From an uncultured Prevotellaceae bacterium (GTDB taxonomy: Bacteria; Bacteroidota; Bacteroidia; Bacteroidales; Bacteroidaceae), in the NCBI GenBank assembly GCA_902800435.1, contig CADCEQ010000043.1, forward strand, positions 1 to 30,149: DNA of 30,149 bases. The letters are read 5' to 3'. Position numbers and translations under genes: made by a program. Within the stretch, counting starts at the first letter, position 1; every line of letters begins with the position of its first letter. This document shows, piece after piece, positions 29,085 through 30,149 of this stretch. The notes beneath the pieces are model-generated. The model had not been told where the DNA came from. It saw only the letters and a program-made list of their open reading frames with translations, and did no database searches.

Positions 29085-30149
29085 TTACTTTGCCTGCTCG
29101 AGGGCCAGAGTCATGGTAGGCTGGTCGCACACCTCGGTGGGTCCCCAGTACTGGATGGGGCCGGGATAGACGTAGGCAGTCTCGCGGGCCCAACGGTCGC
29201 GCTGAGCGGCGAAGCACTTGAAGGGAGCACCGTCGAGCTCGACGAGAGCCTTGCGGATAACGGGCTTCATCTCGCCGGCACGACGCTCCATGTTCATCAT
29301 CATCGTGATGGGCACACCGCCGGCAACCCACTGGTCGGCCGGAGCAGTCGTGTTCTTCACGATAGCCATATAGCCCGTCTTGCCGTTGGCAATGAGCTGG
29401 GCGGCAGAGGTGCCGAGTGCATAGCAGTAGTCGGCATCGAAGTTCGACGGAGCGGCGCAGCGTCCCTCGTAGCCGAAGAAGTGGTGCTGGGTACCGAACT
29501 TGCCGGTGTACTTGCCAGCCTTCTTCATCTTCTCGAGCTTCTGGGCAACCATCGTCGAGAGCAGTTTTTCGGTCTCAATGAGGGACACCTGCACGTTGCC
29601 GTGAGGATCGCGGTCGAGGGCCAGCTGACGGGCTACGCCAACAGGCAGGCTGTTGAAGACGCGAAGGTTCTCTTCAGTGAGGTGGCTCTTGGCGAAGTCG
29701 ACCTGCTCGTCGCGGCTAATCTCCTTGGCCTCGGGCATAGCCAGCACGTCGTTGAGCTGGGCAATGAGCTTCTTGATGGCGGGGATGAACTCGATGACGC
29801 CCTCGGGGATGATGACCGTACCGAAGTTGTTGCCGTCGGCAGCGCGCACGGCCACAGCGTTGGCAATGTACTCTACGATGTCGTCGAGGCTCATGCCCTT
29901 CTGCTCGACCTCCTCGCTGACGAGGCAGATGTTGGGCTGAGTCTGCAGGGCGCACTCCAGAGCGATGTGCGAAGCCGAGCGACCCATCACCTTGATGAAG
30001 TGCCAGTACTTGCGGGCCGAGTTACAGTCGCGCTCGATGTTGCCAATCAGCTCGCTGTAGGTCTTGCAGGCAGTATCGAAACCGAATGAGGTCTCAATCT
30101 GCGAGTTCTTCAGGTCGCCGTCGATGGTCTTCGGGCAGCCGATGACCTG
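29085..30149 (-). CDS. pfp: Pyrophosphate-dependent phosphofructokinase (5' end outside window)
   Basis: PFP reversibly phosphorylates fructose-6-phosphate using PPi. The visible 354 residues lack the N-terminus, which lies beyond position 30149. The active-site block [11 protein letters not shown] is visible close to the window edge; the Lys of PKT and the DGD are the hallmarks of PPi-dependent long-type enzymes, in contrast to GTIDND of ATP-PFK. Substrate-binding [24 protein letters not shown] and [20 protein letters not shown] follow. It resembles the plant beta-subunit type common in Bacteroidota, usually about 550 residues. The GGDD donor-site motif is expected outside the window. Confidence 0.93.
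   Translation of the reverse strand, partial: QVIGCPKTIDGDLKNSQIETSFGFDTACKTYSELIGNIERDCNSARKYWHFIKVMGRSASHIALECALQTQPNICLVSEEVEQKGMSLDDIVEYIANAVAVRAADGNNFGTVIIPEGVIEFIPAIKKLIAQLNDVLAMPEAKEISRDEQVDFAKSHLTEENLRVFNSLPVGVARQLALDRDPHGNVQVSLIETEKLLSTMVAQKLEKMKKAGKYTGKFGTQHHFFGYEGRCAAPSNFDADYCYALGTSAAQLIANGKTGYMAIVKNTTAPADQWVAGGVPITMMMNMERRAGEMKPVIRKALVELDGAPFKCFAAQRDRWARETAYVYPGPIQYWGPTEVCDQPTMTLALEQAK

Overview
The window is a chromosomal segment from a member of the Bacteroidota, most likely Prevotella/Segatella or a close relative. The evidence is the promoter style (repeated TAnnTTTG -7 boxes, several with a TTTG -33 box 19-21 nt upstream and no Shine-Dalgarno sequences), a Rho with a long acidic/proline-rich insert, an RF1-PyrF-PurM gene neighbourhood, a DUF4301 protein, a plant-type PPi-dependent phosphofructokinase and GC-rich coding sequence separated by very AT-rich spacers. 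The assignment is inferred from gene content, not from a marker-gene search.

Layout. 1-2720: an exported GH2 glycosidase, then an AT-rich accessory gene resembling DUF6994. 2720-3550: no intact gene. This stretch holds minus-strand gene relics, GC-rich and AT-rich hairpins, a perfect 19-bp AT palindrome inside a longer inverted repeat, and an orphan consensus promoter. 3553-9952: rho (minus) diverges from yihA/ysxC, which runs into a frameshifted ABC-F gene, recR, a small membrane protein, a family 2 glycosyltransferase and a GNAT acetyltransferase (to 10461), all overlapping or nearly so. 10500-11510: two identical tRNA-Asp genes and an exported protein of unknown function. 11569-15407: a RelA/SpoT homologue with a ruined hydrolase site diverges from a DUF4301 protein. 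15500-21132: a tight operon purC-ubiE-aroE-purM-prfA-pyrF (purines, menaquinone, shikimate, translation termination, pyrimidines). It meets the minus-strand operon GHMP kinase - deoxynucleoside kinase - deoxynucleoside kinase (21316-23640) across a second AT-rich inverted-repeat island. 23840-25254: an ECF sigma factor, rpe, and an unlisted 47-residue protein. 25399-28128: a CobW/G3E metallochaperone GTPase with a poly-Asp/Glu-His/poly-His loop, a 22-bp tandem repeat, and glyA carrying an internal frameshifting deletion. 28177-30149: a membrane-anchored GH25 muramidase and pfp, which runs off the window.

Most of the content is housekeeping. No defence system, CRISPR array, prophage or intact insertion sequence was seen. 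The unusual material is non-coding. (i) Two islands at 3179-3346 and 21120-21320 share one architecture: inverted arms of short repeated words around an AT-only palindromic core, with a CTAACCTG...GTTAGG hairpin nearby. (ii) Heptamer tandem repeats run straight into start codons at several gene junctions and carry stop codons that step through the reading frames. (iii) Eight of twelve recognisable promoters carry a (T/C)TCG(G/A) box at a fixed distance upstream of the -7 box.

Two conserved genes, the ABC-F gene and glyA, are each broken by a short non-triplet internal deletion. Since glyA is normally important, these may be assembly errors and should be checked against reads.
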